Positions 17,009 to 25,132 of a stretch of DNA of 64,000 bases are shown here, one piece after another (the first letter of the stretch is position 1; the number at the start of each line of letters is the position of its first letter). The DNA is from Nocardia pseudobrasiliensis NBRC 108224 (lineage in GTDB: Bacteria; Actinomycetota; Actinomycetes; Mycobacteriales; Mycobacteriaceae): contig NZ_BDBS01000027.1 in the NCBI RefSeq assembly GCF_001613105.1, positions 1 through 64,000 on the forward strand. The letters run 5' to 3'. A program made the position numbers and the translations under genes. The notes below the pieces were generated by a model, which searched no databases, was not told where the DNA came from, and saw nothing but the letters and a program-made list of their open reading frames with translations.

Positions 17009-18625
17009 TCACCCGCGTCGCCAGGTCCGCACCTGTTGAACGGGCTGCACGGCGACCAGGTGCAGGGTATTGCTCTCCCCGGTCGTGTACTTCTCGATCC
17101 GATCCTCGACCAGCTGATCCTGTGCGGTGAGGCGCACCTGATGCTGACGCATATGCTCCTCCCACGACCGGACCACGAATGCCTCGATATAGCGGTCGGC
17201 CACCCCTACATCGCGATACAGCCGCCACTCCATCGCACCCGTGCGCTGGCGTGAGCGCCCCACCCGGGCCATCGCCTCGGAGAAATCCGCGGCCGACTCC
17301 TCCGGGACGTAATAGGTGACCAGCACCAGCACCGGACCGTCCTCGGGATCGGGTTCGATCTCGAGGATCGGTTCGGGCCAGTACGCGGCGTGCGTGGTGT
17401 CCAGCGAGCTCACCCGCACCGGTAGCCACAGAGTGCTCACCGCGCATCCGCCCAGCAGGATCGCGGCACACCACAGCGCGGCGGTCGTGCCGTACGCCCC
17501 GGCCACCACACCCCACACCAGCGAGCCGACCGCCTGCCCGCCCATGAACACCAACTGGTACACCGACAGTCCGCGCGCCCGCACCCAGCCGGGCAACAGT
17601 AGCTGCATGATCGAGTTCATCGTCGACAGCGCGACCAGCCAGGAGAATCCGCCGAATACCAACGCCACCAATACGATCGCCGCGATCGGCACCGCGGCCG
17701 CGGCCAGTGTCGCGACTCCGAACAGCACCGCCGCCAGGGCCAGCAGCCGCGTCGGACTCAACGCCCGCCGCAGCCGCCCCAGTTGCGTCGCCCCGACCAC
17801 CGCACCCACACCCAGCGCGCCCAGCAGCAGGCCGTATCCCGACGACGACAGTCCCAGCCGACCGTGCGCGATCACCGGCAGCAGGGCCCACAGCGCACTG
17901 GCCGGGCCGATGAACAGGATCGATCGCAGCAGTACCCGTCGCACCGCGGGCGAGGCGCGAATGAACCGCAGCCCGGCCTGCAGGGCCGCGATCGGCCGCT
18001 CGGCGGGCAGATCCTGATCGTCACTCGGCCGCCGCCACAGGATCAGCACCCCCACGACCCCGAGGAACGACACGGCGTTCACCGCGAACACCAGCGTCGG
18101 CCCGACCAGCGACACCAGCACGCCCGCGATCGCGGGCCCGACCGCGCGACCGACATTCTGACTCATACTCCCCAGCGCCGCAGCGGCCGGAATCTCGTTG
18201 CGCGGCACCAGCTCCGGCTGAATCGCCTGCCACGCGGGCGCGGTCATCGCCTGCCCGATACCGAGCAGGAACAGCAGCGTCAGCAACAGCAGCGGCGTAA
18301 TCCGCCCGCTCGCGGTCACCGCCGTGAGCAGCGCCGCACACACCGCCATCGCCGCCTGCGCCCCGATCAGCAACCTGCGCCGATCGAGCAGATCGGCGAG
18401 CACCCCCGAGGGAATCGACAACAACATCACCGGCAACGTCGTAGCGGTCTGCACCAACGAAACCCACGTCGCCGCCCCCGGCTCATCCACCAGCAACCAC
18501 TGCGCCCCGACCGTCTGCATCCAGGTCCCGAGATTGGACACCAACTGCGCGATCCACAACGCCCGGAACACCCGCGACGTCAAGGGAGCCCAGGTCGACA
18601 CGGCCACTGTCGAAGGAGCGGTCAT
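17009..18625 (-). CDS. MFS exporter with C-terminal soluble domain (MFS_3/EntS-like)
   Basis: A 538-residue protein. Residues 1-400 hold about 12 membrane segments, with the motif LDRRRLLIGAQ between helices 2 and 3 and a Gly/Pro-rich late loop, as in EntS-like drug or siderophore exporters. From about residue 425 a soluble domain follows (VLVLVTYYVPEESAADF, then RLYRDVGVADRYIEAFVVRSWEEH) that resembles an antibiotic-biosynthesis-monooxygenase ferredoxin-like fold. This tail is, from memory, common in the MFS_3 family. The substrate is unknown. A TAGGCT element 6 nt before the ATG suggests a leaderless mRNA. Confidence 0.82.
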   Translation of the reverse strand: MTAPSTVAVSTWAPLTSRVFRALWIAQLVSNLGTWMQTVGAQWLLVDEPGAATWVSLVQTATTLPVMLLSIPSGVLADLLDRRRLLIGAQAAMAVCAALLTAVTASGRITPLLLLTLLFLLGIGQAMTAPAWQAIQPELVPRNEIPAAAALGSMSQNVGRAVGPAIAGVLVSLVGPTLVFAVNAVSFLGVVGVLILWRRPSDDQDLPAERPIAALQAGLRFIRASPAVRRVLLRSILFIGPASALWALLPVIAHGRLGLSSSGYGLLLGALGVGAVVGATQLGRLRRALSPTRLLALAAVLFGVATLAAAAVPIAAIVLVALVFGGFSWLVALSTMNSIMQLLLPGWVRARGLSVYQLVFMGGQAVGSLVWGVVAGAYGTTAALWCAAILLGGCAVSTLWLPVRVSSLDTTHAAYWPEPILEIEPDPEDGPVLVLVTYYVPEESAADFSEAMARVGRSRQRTGAMEWRLYRDVGVADRYIEAFVVRSWEEHMRQHQVRLTAQDQLVEDRIEKYTTGESNTLHLVAVQPVQQVRTWRRG

Positions 18626-18631
18626 ACCGCG

Positions 18632-18637
18632 AGCCTA
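18632..18637 (-). promoter_or_regulatory. -10 element TAGGCT of the MFS_3 exporter gene
   Basis: TAGGCT on the minus strand ends 6 nt before the ATG at 18625. Confidence 0.5.
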
Positions 18638-18690
18638 ATCAGGCAACCGACCCGCCCCGCAGACGCAAGGCCGCCGCCCCGCCACCCATT

Positions 18691-19150
18691 CCGCCACACG
18701 TGACAGCACCGACCCGCAAAAGCCCGGGGCCGAGCCGATCCCACGAATCACGCCACCACACACGAAAGAAGCGACCGCAGACGCCCGGGCGGAGCCGATC
18801 CCACGAATCACGCTGCCACACGCGACAGCACCGACCCGCAAACGTCGGGCCGATCCAATTCCCGACCCGCGCGACAGCATCGCCCACCGCATGTACCCGA
18901 GGCCGAGCCGACTCTCCGCTCACGCCACCACACGCGAAAGAAGCGACCTGCAAGCGCTTGGGTCGAGCCGGTTCTCGACGCGCACGACAGCACCGACCCC
19001 GCAGTCACCGGGGCCGAGCCAACTCTCGAAGCACGCCACCGCACACGGCAGAGCCGATCCTCACTTCGCGCCGAACCGACTCTCCACACGCGACGGATAG
19101 AGACCCCCGCAGGGGGCTGGCCGAGTCAGTTCCCCAGACTCACGCGCCGC
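18691..19150. repeat. Degenerate tandem repeat array, 50-60 bp units
   Basis: This gene-free stretch holds about eight imperfect copies of one unit. The best-kept core is GAGCC followed by GATCCCACGAA or GACTCTC; core copies begin at 18732, 18792, 18852 (as GATCC), 18905, 18965, 19016, 19073 (as GAACC) and 19123 (as GAGTC). Spacings are 60, 60, 53, 60, 51, 57 and 50 bp. The first two full units (18691-18750 and 18751-18810) share an identical 19-base end. Spacings that are not multiples of three argue against a protein-coding repeat. There are no unique spacers, so it is not CRISPR. It lies between the MFS exporter and META lipoprotein genes. Confidence 0.7.
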
Positions 19151-19219
19151 ACGCGTCGACACTGACCACTCCGGCGAATCGCCGGGTCGTCGGCGGCGCT
19201 CGCGTTGCTGGGGCGCGGC

Positions 19220-19225
19220 TAGGAT
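19220..19225 (+). promoter_or_regulatory. -10 element TAGGAT of the META lipoprotein gene
   Basis: TAGGAT ends 6 nt before the ATG at 19232. Confidence 0.5.
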
Positions 19226-19231
19226 CGGCTC

Positions 19232-20017
19232 ATGTCCGCCCATGTGCTGCGCTGGATTCCGGTGGTGGCGATCGCGGGATTGGCGATCGGGTGCTCGTCG
19301 GGTCATGGTGATTCCGATCGGCCTACGCCGATGGGGCATACGTTCGTTTCCACGAAGGTGGACGGGACGCCGATTCCGGGCGGTGGGCCGCTCGTGCTGA
19401 CCTTCGCCGACGGGCGGGTTTCGGCTCAGGCGGGATGCAATACGAGTAGCGGGCCGGTCGCTTTCGACGGGGATGTGCTGCGGGTTTCGGGGCTGGCGAC
19501 CACGATGATGGGCTGTCCGGGGGAGCGCGGCGGGGCCGACGGCTGGCAGACCGAACTGTTGCAGGCCGCGCCGACCTGGAAGCTGGACGGCACCACCCTC
19601 ACGCTGACGGGCAACGGCAAGACGGTCACCCTGTTGGACAAGAAGGCGGCCCAGCCCGATCGAGCGCTCACCGGCACCACGTGGACGGTCACCACACTGG
19701 TGCGACCCAACGGCCAGGTGACCTCGCAGGTGCTGGAACAGACCGAGCCGAATCTCACCATCGCCTCCGATGGTCGGGTCAGCGGCAGCGCGGGCTGCAA
19801 TCGGATGACCGGAACGGCCGAGGTCGCCGCGGGCGGCCAGGAGGTCACCTTCCGCATCGCCACGACGAAGATGGCCTGCGAACCCGATGTGATGGAGGTC
19901 GAGCGGCAGGTGCTCGAGGCCCTGGACGGCCGGACCCGCGCCACCGTCGACGCCGACACCCTGACCCTGCACAACGACGGCAACAACACCGGGCTCGTAC
20001 TGCGCGCCGAATCCTGA
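19232..20017 (+). CDS. Lipoprotein with two META (HslJ-like) domains
   Basis: A 261-residue secreted lipoprotein. The signal peptide ends in the lipobox LAIGC, with Cys 21 as lipidation site. Two META-type repeats follow: each has a strand giving LTFADGRVSAQAGCN or LTIASDGRVSGSAGCN, and later a TKMAC or TTMMGC motif, so Cys pairs recur in both halves. META domains occur in HslJ and in bacterial surface proteins of poorly known function. Both copies are complete, giving an internal duplication. It precedes the E1 fusion gene by about 60 bp. Confidence 0.82.
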   Translation: MSAHVLRWIPVVAIAGLAIGCSSGHGDSDRPTPMGHTFVSTKVDGTPIPGGGPLVLTFADGRVSAQAGCNTSSGPVAFDGDVLRVSGLATTMMGCPGERGGADGWQTELLQAAPTWKLDGTTLTLTGNGKTVTLLDKKAAQPDRALTGTTWTVTTLVRPNGQVTSQVLEQTEPNLTIASDGRVSGSAGCNRMTGTAEVAAGGQEVTFRIATTKMACEPDVMEVERQVLEALDGRTRATVDADTLTLHNDGNNTGLVLRAES

Positions 20018-20076
20018 TCCGAGCCGGTGTAAAAATTTCGGCCCACGAGGCGCTGCGGCATAACATTATTGGAGAT

Positions 20077-22809
20077 GTGATCAACGAACGAGAAGCAGAA
20101 CTGGATCGACGGTTTCGCGAGGCGGTACGGGCGGCGGCACCGGGGATCCGGCGCGCCACGACCGATCCCATCCGGACGGGCAGCCACTACACGGGTGTGA
20201 CCTGCCTCGAGATCTTCGACGCGCAGGCCGCCAGCCGCCATCTCGATCTGGCCGCGCGCGGACTCACCGCGGCCGGCCGCGGTTTCTACAGCATCGGTTC
20301 GTCCGGCCACGAGAGCAATGCGGTGCTGGCCGCCGCGTTGCGCGTCACCGATCCCGCACTGCTGCACTATCGTTCGGGCGCGTTCTTCGTCCACCGCTGC
20401 CGCCAGGTCCCCGGCCTCGATCCGATCCGCGATGTGCTGCTGGGCGTGGTGGCCGCGGCGGCGGATCCGATTTCCGGTGGGCGGCACAAGGTTTTCGGTT
20501 CCAAGCCCGCCTCGGTGATTCCGCAGACCTCGACCATCGCCTCACATCTGCCGCGTGCGGTCGGCCTGGGCTTCGCGCTGGATCGTGCGGCCCGGCTGGG
20601 TGTGCGCTGCGAATGGCCCGCCGACGCGGTGGTGCTGTGCACCTTCGGCGACGCCTCGGCCAATCACTCGACCGCGGCGGGCGCGATCAATGCCGCGATT
20701 CACACGGCGTATCAGCAGGTGCCGATGCCGGTGCTGTTCGTATGCGAGGACAACGGCATCGGCATCAGCGTCCCGACGCCGACGGACTGGATCGAACGGG
20801 CCTACGGCTCCCGGCCCGGCCTGCGATATTTCACCGCCGACGGCTCGAATCCGCTGGAGGCACTGGCGGTTTCGGCCGAAGCGGCCCGCTGGGTCCGCGA
20901 GAACCGCCGCCCCGCCTTCCTGCGGATGCGCACCGTGCGCCTGCTCGGTCACGCGGGCTCCGACGTCGAATCCGCCTACCGCCGCGCCGCCGATATCACC
21001 GCGGAAATGACCCGGGACCCGGTGACCGCCACGGCCGTACTGCTGGTCACCTCGGGTGTCGCCACCGCCGATCAGATCCTCGAACGCTACGACTCGATCG
21101 GCGCACAGGTCGCCGAAACGGCCGCCCGCGTATCCGAGGAGCCCAAACTCGCCTCCACCGCCGAGGTCATCGCACCGCTCGCACCGGACCATCCGCGCGC
21201 GGTCCGGGAGGACGCGCTGCGAACCGAACCGTGGGCGGACAGCAGCGCCGACGCCGATCGAACCCCGCTCGCCGCCAACGGTTCCGACGCACAGGGCCTC
21301 CGCCCCGGAACATCCGTCGCCGCGGCGGGCAGTCCGACGATCACGAACAACCTCGCCACAACAGGCAGCCCCGACAACGCGACGGACAACCCCACGATCA
21401 CGAACAACCTCGCCACAACAGGCAGCCCCGACAACGCGACGGACAACCCCACGATCACGAACAACCTCGCCACAACAGGCAGCCCCGACAACGCGACGGA
21501 CAACCCCACGATCACGAACAACCTCGCCACAACAGGCAGCTCCGGCGGCGCGGCGGGCAGCGGCGACGGCATGGAAGGCCTTGTGGCGTCTGGCTCCGCC
21601 GGGACACGGCCGGACGACGCACGGGTGGGCTCGGAGCGGTCGGGCACGATATCCGATGCGGGTGAGACGGCCGCTGATATCGGGTCTCCACCGGCCAGCT
21701 CGCCGGTCGTGAGCGCGCGGCCCGCCGATCGTGTTGCGACGGCGGCGATTCAGGCCCGGCGCCACGACAGCGCGGGGCCGATGACATTGGCGCAGGCGGT
21801 CAATCACACCCTGGGGGCGCTGCTCGAACGTGACGGCGACATTCTGGTCTTCGGCGAGGATGTCGGTCGCAAGGGCGGGGTGTACGGCGTCACCAAGGGG
21901 TTGCAGAAGACCTTCGGGCGGCGACGGGTTTTCGATACGTTGCTCGACGAGCAGAGCGTGCTCGGCACCGCACTGGGCGCGGGGCTGGCCGGATTCGTGC
22001 CGATTCCGGAGATTCAGTATCTGGCGTATGTGCACAACGCGCTGGATCAGATTCGCGGTGAGGCGGCGACGCTGCGGTTCTTCTCCGGTGGGCGGTATCG
22101 CAATCCGATGGTCGTCCGGATCGCGGGATACGGGTATCAGAAGGGGTTCGGCGGGCATTTCCACAACGACGATTCCGTGGCCGCGCTGCGCGATATCCCC
22201 GGTGTGGTGGTGGCCTCCCCCGCCCGCGCCGACGATGCCGCGGCCATGTTGCGCACCTGCGTGTCGGCCGCGCGCGTGGACGGGCGGGTGTGCGTCTACC
22301 TGGAGCCGATCGCGCTGTACCACACCCGCGATCTGCACGAATCCGGTGACGACGGCTGGCTCGCCCCGGTTTCCGGCGACGCCGTCGACATCGGACGCGC
22401 CCGCGTCTACGGCGACGGCGCCGATCTCACGATCGTCACCTTCGCCAACGGCGTCCGCATGAGTCTGCGCGCGGCCCGCCGCCTGGCCGAGCGCGGCATC
22501 GCCGCGCGCGTACTGGACCTGCGCTGGCTGAGCCCGCTGCCGGTGGACGATCTGCTCGACCACGCCCGGGCCACCGGCCGCGTTCTGATCGCCGATGAGA
22601 CCCGCCGCAGCGGCGGCGTCTCCGAATCCGTCTGCGCCGCACTGCTTGACGGTGGTTTCACCGGACCCATCTCCCGGGTCACCAGTGTCGACAGCTTCGT
22701 TCCGCTGGGCCCGGCGACGGCGCATGTCCTGCTGGACGAGGCGACCATCGAAACGGCCGCGGAGAAATTGGCCGCCCAGCCCTGCGAACGGGCGGAAACC
22801 CGGTCGTAG
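20077..22809 (+). CDS. Fused alpha-beta E1 2-oxoacid dehydrogenase (TPP-dependent) with repeat-bearing linker
   Basis: The 910-residue protein joins two subunits that are normally separate. Residues about 30-380 are E1-alpha, with the TPP/Mg motif GDASANHSTAAGAINAAI (191 onward) ending in EDNGIGISVP (N226). Residues about 565-900 are E1-beta (GEDVGRKGGVYGVTKGLQ, then DTLLDEQSVLGTALG). Between them lies a 180-residue low-complexity linker holding four tandem copies (the last partial) of PTITNNLATTGSPDNATDN. It would decarboxylate a branched-chain or related 2-oxoacid and pass the acyl group to an E2 lipoyl protein; no E2 or E3 gene is nearby. The start is uncertain: GTG 20077 is the only sensible codon near the family N-terminus, with GGAG very close upstream. 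Confidence 0.82.
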   Translation: MINEREAELDRRFREAVRAAAPGIRRATTDPIRTGSHYTGVTCLEIFDAQAASRHLDLAARGLTAAGRGFYSIGSSGHESNAVLAAALRVTDPALLHYRSGAFFVHRCRQVPGLDPIRDVLLGVVAAAADPISGGRHKVFGSKPASVIPQTSTIASHLPRAVGLGFALDRAARLGVRCEWPADAVVLCTFGDASANHSTAAGAINAAIHTAYQQVPMPVLFVCEDNGIGISVPTPTDWIERAYGSRPGLRYFTADGSNPLEALAVSAEAARWVRENRRPAFLRMRTVRLLGHAGSDVESAYRRAADITAEMTRDPVTATAVLLVTSGVATADQILERYDSIGAQVAETAARVSEEPKLASTAEVIAPLAPDHPRAVREDALRTEPWADSSADADRTPLAANGSDAQGLRPGTSVAAAGSPTITNNLATTGSPDNATDNPTITNNLATTGSPDNATDNPTITNNLATTGSPDNATDNPTITNNLATTGSSGGAAGSGDGMEGLVASGSAGTRPDDARVGSERSGTISDAGETAADIGSPPASSPVVSARPADRVATAAIQARRHDSAGPMTLAQAVNHTLGALLERDGDILVFGEDVGRKGGVYGVTKGLQKTFGRRRVFDTLLDEQSVLGTALGAGLAGFVPIPEIQYLAYVHNALDQIRGEAATLRFFSGGRYRNPMVVRIAGYGYQKGFGGHFHNDDSVAALRDIPGVVVASPARADDAAAMLRTCVSAARVDGRVCVYLEPIALYHTRDLHESGDDGWLAPVSGDAVDIGRARVYGDGADLTIVTFANGVRMSLRAARRLAERGIAARVLDLRWLSPLPVDDLLDHARATGRVLIADETRRSGGVSESVCAALLDGGFTGPISRVTSVDSFVPLGPATAHVLLDEATIETAAEKLAAQPCERAETRS
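21334..21540 (+). repeat. 57-bp in-frame tandem repeat, 3.6 copies
   Basis: Copies run 21334-21390, 21391-21447, 21448-21504 and a partial 21505-21540. They appear identical apart from one base at the start of the first copy. The unit is 19 codons, so copy-number change would keep the E1 fusion in frame and only alter linker length. Confidence 0.92.
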
Positions 22810-22839
22810 GCGGGACCGAGGCCCGGCCGTGTGCCGAAC

Positions 22840-22875
22840 GAGACGCGCCGCCGAATTCATCGGCGGCGCGCTCTC
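22840..22875. terminator. Bidirectional hairpin between E1 fusion and P450 genes
   Basis: Arms CGCGCCGCCGA (22844-22854) and TCGGCGGCGCG (22860-22870) are perfectly complementary with a 5-nt loop. Flanking GAGA and TCTC extend the stem past a bulged C. It sits between convergent genes. No U-tract. Confidence 0.6.
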
Positions 22876-22976
22876 ATCCGGCGTGCGTTCGGTTACGGCC
22901 GAACCAATCGGAAAAGGCGACACGCCACGGTCCGGGCATCACCGGGCGGGCCGAGCAGGGCGACTCGACCCGATGA

Positions 22977-24155
22977 TCAGCGTGCGGTGACCGTTGTCGG
23001 GAGGCAGGTGAAGCCGCGGTTGTTGGAGGCGTGGATTCGTTTCGTGGCGGCGGGATCTATTTCGTAGTCGGTGATGTGGGCCGAGATCTCCTGCAGGGCG
23101 ATGCGCAGTTCCAGCAGACCAAGATTGGAACCGAGGCAGTGGTGGCGGCCGCTGCCGAAGACCAGGGACGGCCCGGTGTTGCGGTTCAGGTCGAAGGCGT
23201 CCGGATTTTCGAAGACCTCCGGATCGCGATTGGCCGAACCGGAGAGCAGCAGTATGCGAGCGCCGGTGGGGATGCGCACGCCGTGCAGTTCGATTTCCTC
23301 GGTGGTGGTGCGCAGATTGTTCTGGGTCGCGGGGTCGTAGCGCATACCCTCGGCGATGAAATCGTCCAGGCGACCGTCGAAGCCGAGCCGACGCTGATCG
23401 GGATGTTCCCAACCCGCGTGCCAGAGGTTGCCCAGCGACAGCATCGTGGTCTCGATTCCCGCGCCGATCAACAGGATCAACACGCCGACGATTTCCTCCG
23501 GCGTCAGCCGGTCCTCGCCGTCGGCCGCGTCCAATAAGCCGGAAAGCAGGTCGTCGCTGCGCTTCTTACTGCGTTCGATGGTCAGCTCGGTGTAATAGCC
23601 GACCAGCGCGCCGATGGCCTGCATCGCCTCCGGACGAAGATCGGTAGACTCCTCATCGGTGTACATGATCTCCATGCCGAGTTTCAGCACCATGTCTCGG
23701 TCGGCCTCGGGTACGCCAACCAACTCGGAGATCACATGCGTCGGGAACGGTCCCGCGAATTCGCTCATCAGATCGAACGAGCCGCGTTCGAGCAGCGGCC
23801 GCAGCAAACCGCGCGCGATCTCGCGAATCCGCGGTTCCAGCGACTGCACGCGACGCTGTGTGAACGCTCGAGTCACCAATCCGCGCAGTCGAGTGTGCTT
23901 GGGTGGATCCATGGCCACGAACGAGAAGAACCGCTCGGCCTGCGGACCCCAGAACGCGGGCTCCATGCGCAGGCCGTTGGCGCTGGAGAACCGATCGGAA
24001 TCGCGAAACGCCGCCAGCACGTCGGCGTGCCGCGACAATGCCCAGAAGTCGTCGACCTCGTTCCGGAACACCGGCGCCTGCTCACGCAGGCGGGCGTAGT
24101 ACGGGTACGGATCGTCGTGGACGTCGAAATCGTAAGGGCTGTACTGCAATTGCAT
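22977..24155 (-). CDS. Cytochrome P450
   Basis: A 392-residue soluble bacterial P450. It has the heme-ligand motif FGSGRHHCLG with Cys 340, the I-helix oxygen-activation motif LLIGAGIETT and a K-helix ExxR (EGMR). The N-terminus MQLQYSPYDFDVHDDPYPYY is typical of actinobacterial class I enzymes that need a ferredoxin and reductase, neither of which is nearby. The substrate is unknown. GGAAGG lies 8 nt before the ATG. It is divergent from a SAM methyltransferase gene, which may be coincidence or a small tailoring pair. Confidence 0.9.
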   Translation of the reverse strand: MQLQYSPYDFDVHDDPYPYYARLREQAPVFRNEVDDFWALSRHADVLAAFRDSDRFSSANGLRMEPAFWGPQAERFFSFVAMDPPKHTRLRGLVTRAFTQRRVQSLEPRIREIARGLLRPLLERGSFDLMSEFAGPFPTHVISELVGVPEADRDMVLKLGMEIMYTDEESTDLRPEAMQAIGALVGYYTELTIERSKKRSDDLLSGLLDAADGEDRLTPEEIVGVLILLIGAGIETTMLSLGNLWHAGWEHPDQRRLGFDGRLDDFIAEGMRYDPATQNNLRTTTEEIELHGVRIPTGARILLLSGSANRDPEVFENPDAFDLNRNTGPSLVFGSGRHHCLGSNLGLLELRIALQEISAHITDYEIDPAATKRIHASNNRGFTCLPTTVTAR

Positions 24156-24180
24156 TGACCGAGCCTTCCATGAGCGCGGC

Positions 24181-24217
24181 GGTGTCGCTACCCGGTTCGC
24201 GAATTCGAACTGACACC
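24181..24217. promoter_or_regulatory. Nested inverted repeats in the P450/methyltransferase promoter
   Basis: Outer arms GGTGTC (24181-24186) and GACACC (24212-24217) enclose inner arms GTTCG (24195-24199) and CGAAC (24206-24210) around CGAATT. This may be an operator in the 94-bp divergent gap. The spacing is asymmetric, so confidence is low. Confidence 0.3.
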
Positions 24218-24249
24218 GATCACAGTAGTCGAGAGGAAAGAGGGCGAAA

Positions 24250-25062
24250 GTGGACTCCGAATGGGCACCACCCGGGATCGACGTGTCGAAACCGCACCCC
24301 GCCCGACGGTACGACTATTGGCTGGGCGGTAAGGACAATTTCGAGGCCGACCGGAAATCGGCCGAACAGGTGGCCGAGGCGTTCCCCAGCGTGCAGTTCT
24401 CCGCGCTGGAGAATCGCGCCTTCCTGCGGCGCGTGGTGACCTTCCTGGCCGCTGAGGCAGGTATCCGGCAGTATCTCGACATCGGCACGGGCCTGCCGAC
24501 CGCGGGCAATGTGCACGAGATCGCCCAGGACATCGCGCCCGACTCGCGCATCGTCTACGTCGACAACGACCCGATCGTCGCGGTGCACGCCCGCACGCTG
24601 CTCAACAGCGCGCCCGAGGGCAAAACCGCCTATATCGAGGCCGACGTGCGCGATCCGGAAGTCATCCTCGACCATCCGGACCTGCTGGCCACCTTGGATC
24701 TGGCGCAGCCGGTGGCGCTGATGCTGGTGGCGATCATGCATTTCATCGTCGACGAGGAACGCCCCTACGAATTGGTACGCAGGCTGTGCCGGGCGCTGCC
24801 GTCGGGCAGTTATCTGGTGATCAGCCATGCCACCAGCGACCACCTCACCCCCGAGGACATCGCCGAGAACGAGGCGGCCAACAAACGCAGCGGCATCCCG
24901 TTTCGACTACGGTCGACGGCCGAATTCATCCCGTTCTTCGATGGTCTGGAACTGGAATCGCCGGGCGTCGGCTCGATCATGTCCTGGCGCCCGGAGGGCT
25001 GGCGGGCGCATCCGCGGCCCGAGGCGGTCTCGATGCTGGGCGCGGTGGCGCGAATCCCCTAG
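24250..25062 (+). CDS. SAM-dependent methyltransferase of the SAV2177/DUF574 family
   Basis: A 270-residue protein with the family N-terminus PHPARRYDYWLGGKDNFEAD and a SAM-binding region QYLDIGTGLPTAGNVHEIAQ, followed by the acidic strand IVYVDNDPIV. This group is abundant in Streptomyces, Nocardia and Mycobacterium and its substrates are unknown. It starts at GTG with an AGGAAAGAGGG purine run upstream. A short hairpin follows before the convergent tpiA. Confidence 0.85.
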   Translation: MDSEWAPPGIDVSKPHPARRYDYWLGGKDNFEADRKSAEQVAEAFPSVQFSALENRAFLRRVVTFLAAEAGIRQYLDIGTGLPTAGNVHEIAQDIAPDSRIVYVDNDPIVAVHARTLLNSAPEGKTAYIEADVRDPEVILDHPDLLATLDLAQPVALMLVAIMHFIVDEERPYELVRRLCRALPSGSYLVISHATSDHLTPEDIAENEAANKRSGIPFRLRSTAEFIPFFDGLELESPGVGSIMSWRPEGWRAHPRPEAVSMLGAVARIP

Positions 25063-25086
25063 GGCGAGACGACAGGCGAGACGACA

Positions 25087-25122
25087 ACGGCCCGGCACCG
25101 CCGATGCGCGATACCGGGCCGT
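25087..25122. terminator. Bidirectional hairpin between methyltransferase and tpiA
   Basis: Perfect 9-bp arms ACGGCCCGG (25087-25095) and CCGGGCCGT (25114-25122) with an 18-nt loop, located in a 70-bp gap between convergent stops. Confidence 0.55.
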
Positions 25123-25132
25123 CTCGAGCCGA

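Noticed and set aside
14786-17254. 822-codon plus-strand open frame crossing LysR, MFS and secG genes
   Set aside because: It spans several real genes in wrong frame or strand and reads as low-complexity Arg/Gly/Pro sequence.
19103-19117. Short CCCCC-GCA-GGGGG hairpin
   Set aside because: Stem is only 5 bp, lies mid-gap away from a stop codon, and is probably part of the repeat drift.
18691-19150. CRISPR array
   Set aside because: The copies drift throughout and abut one another without unique spacers; no cas genes are nearby.
18635-19311. Small open frames on both strands within the 18.7-kb repeat array
   Set aside because: Repeat spacing is not a multiple of three, so no frame keeps a repeated peptide; no ribosome site or leaderless promoter fits.
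21334-21540. CRISPR or transposon terminal repeats
   Set aside because: Head-to-tail 57-bp copies without spacers lie wholly inside an open reading frame.
20542-22923. 793-codon frame antisense to the E1 fusion
   Set aside because: Antisense shadow; its apparent repeats are only the reverse of the 57-bp repeats.
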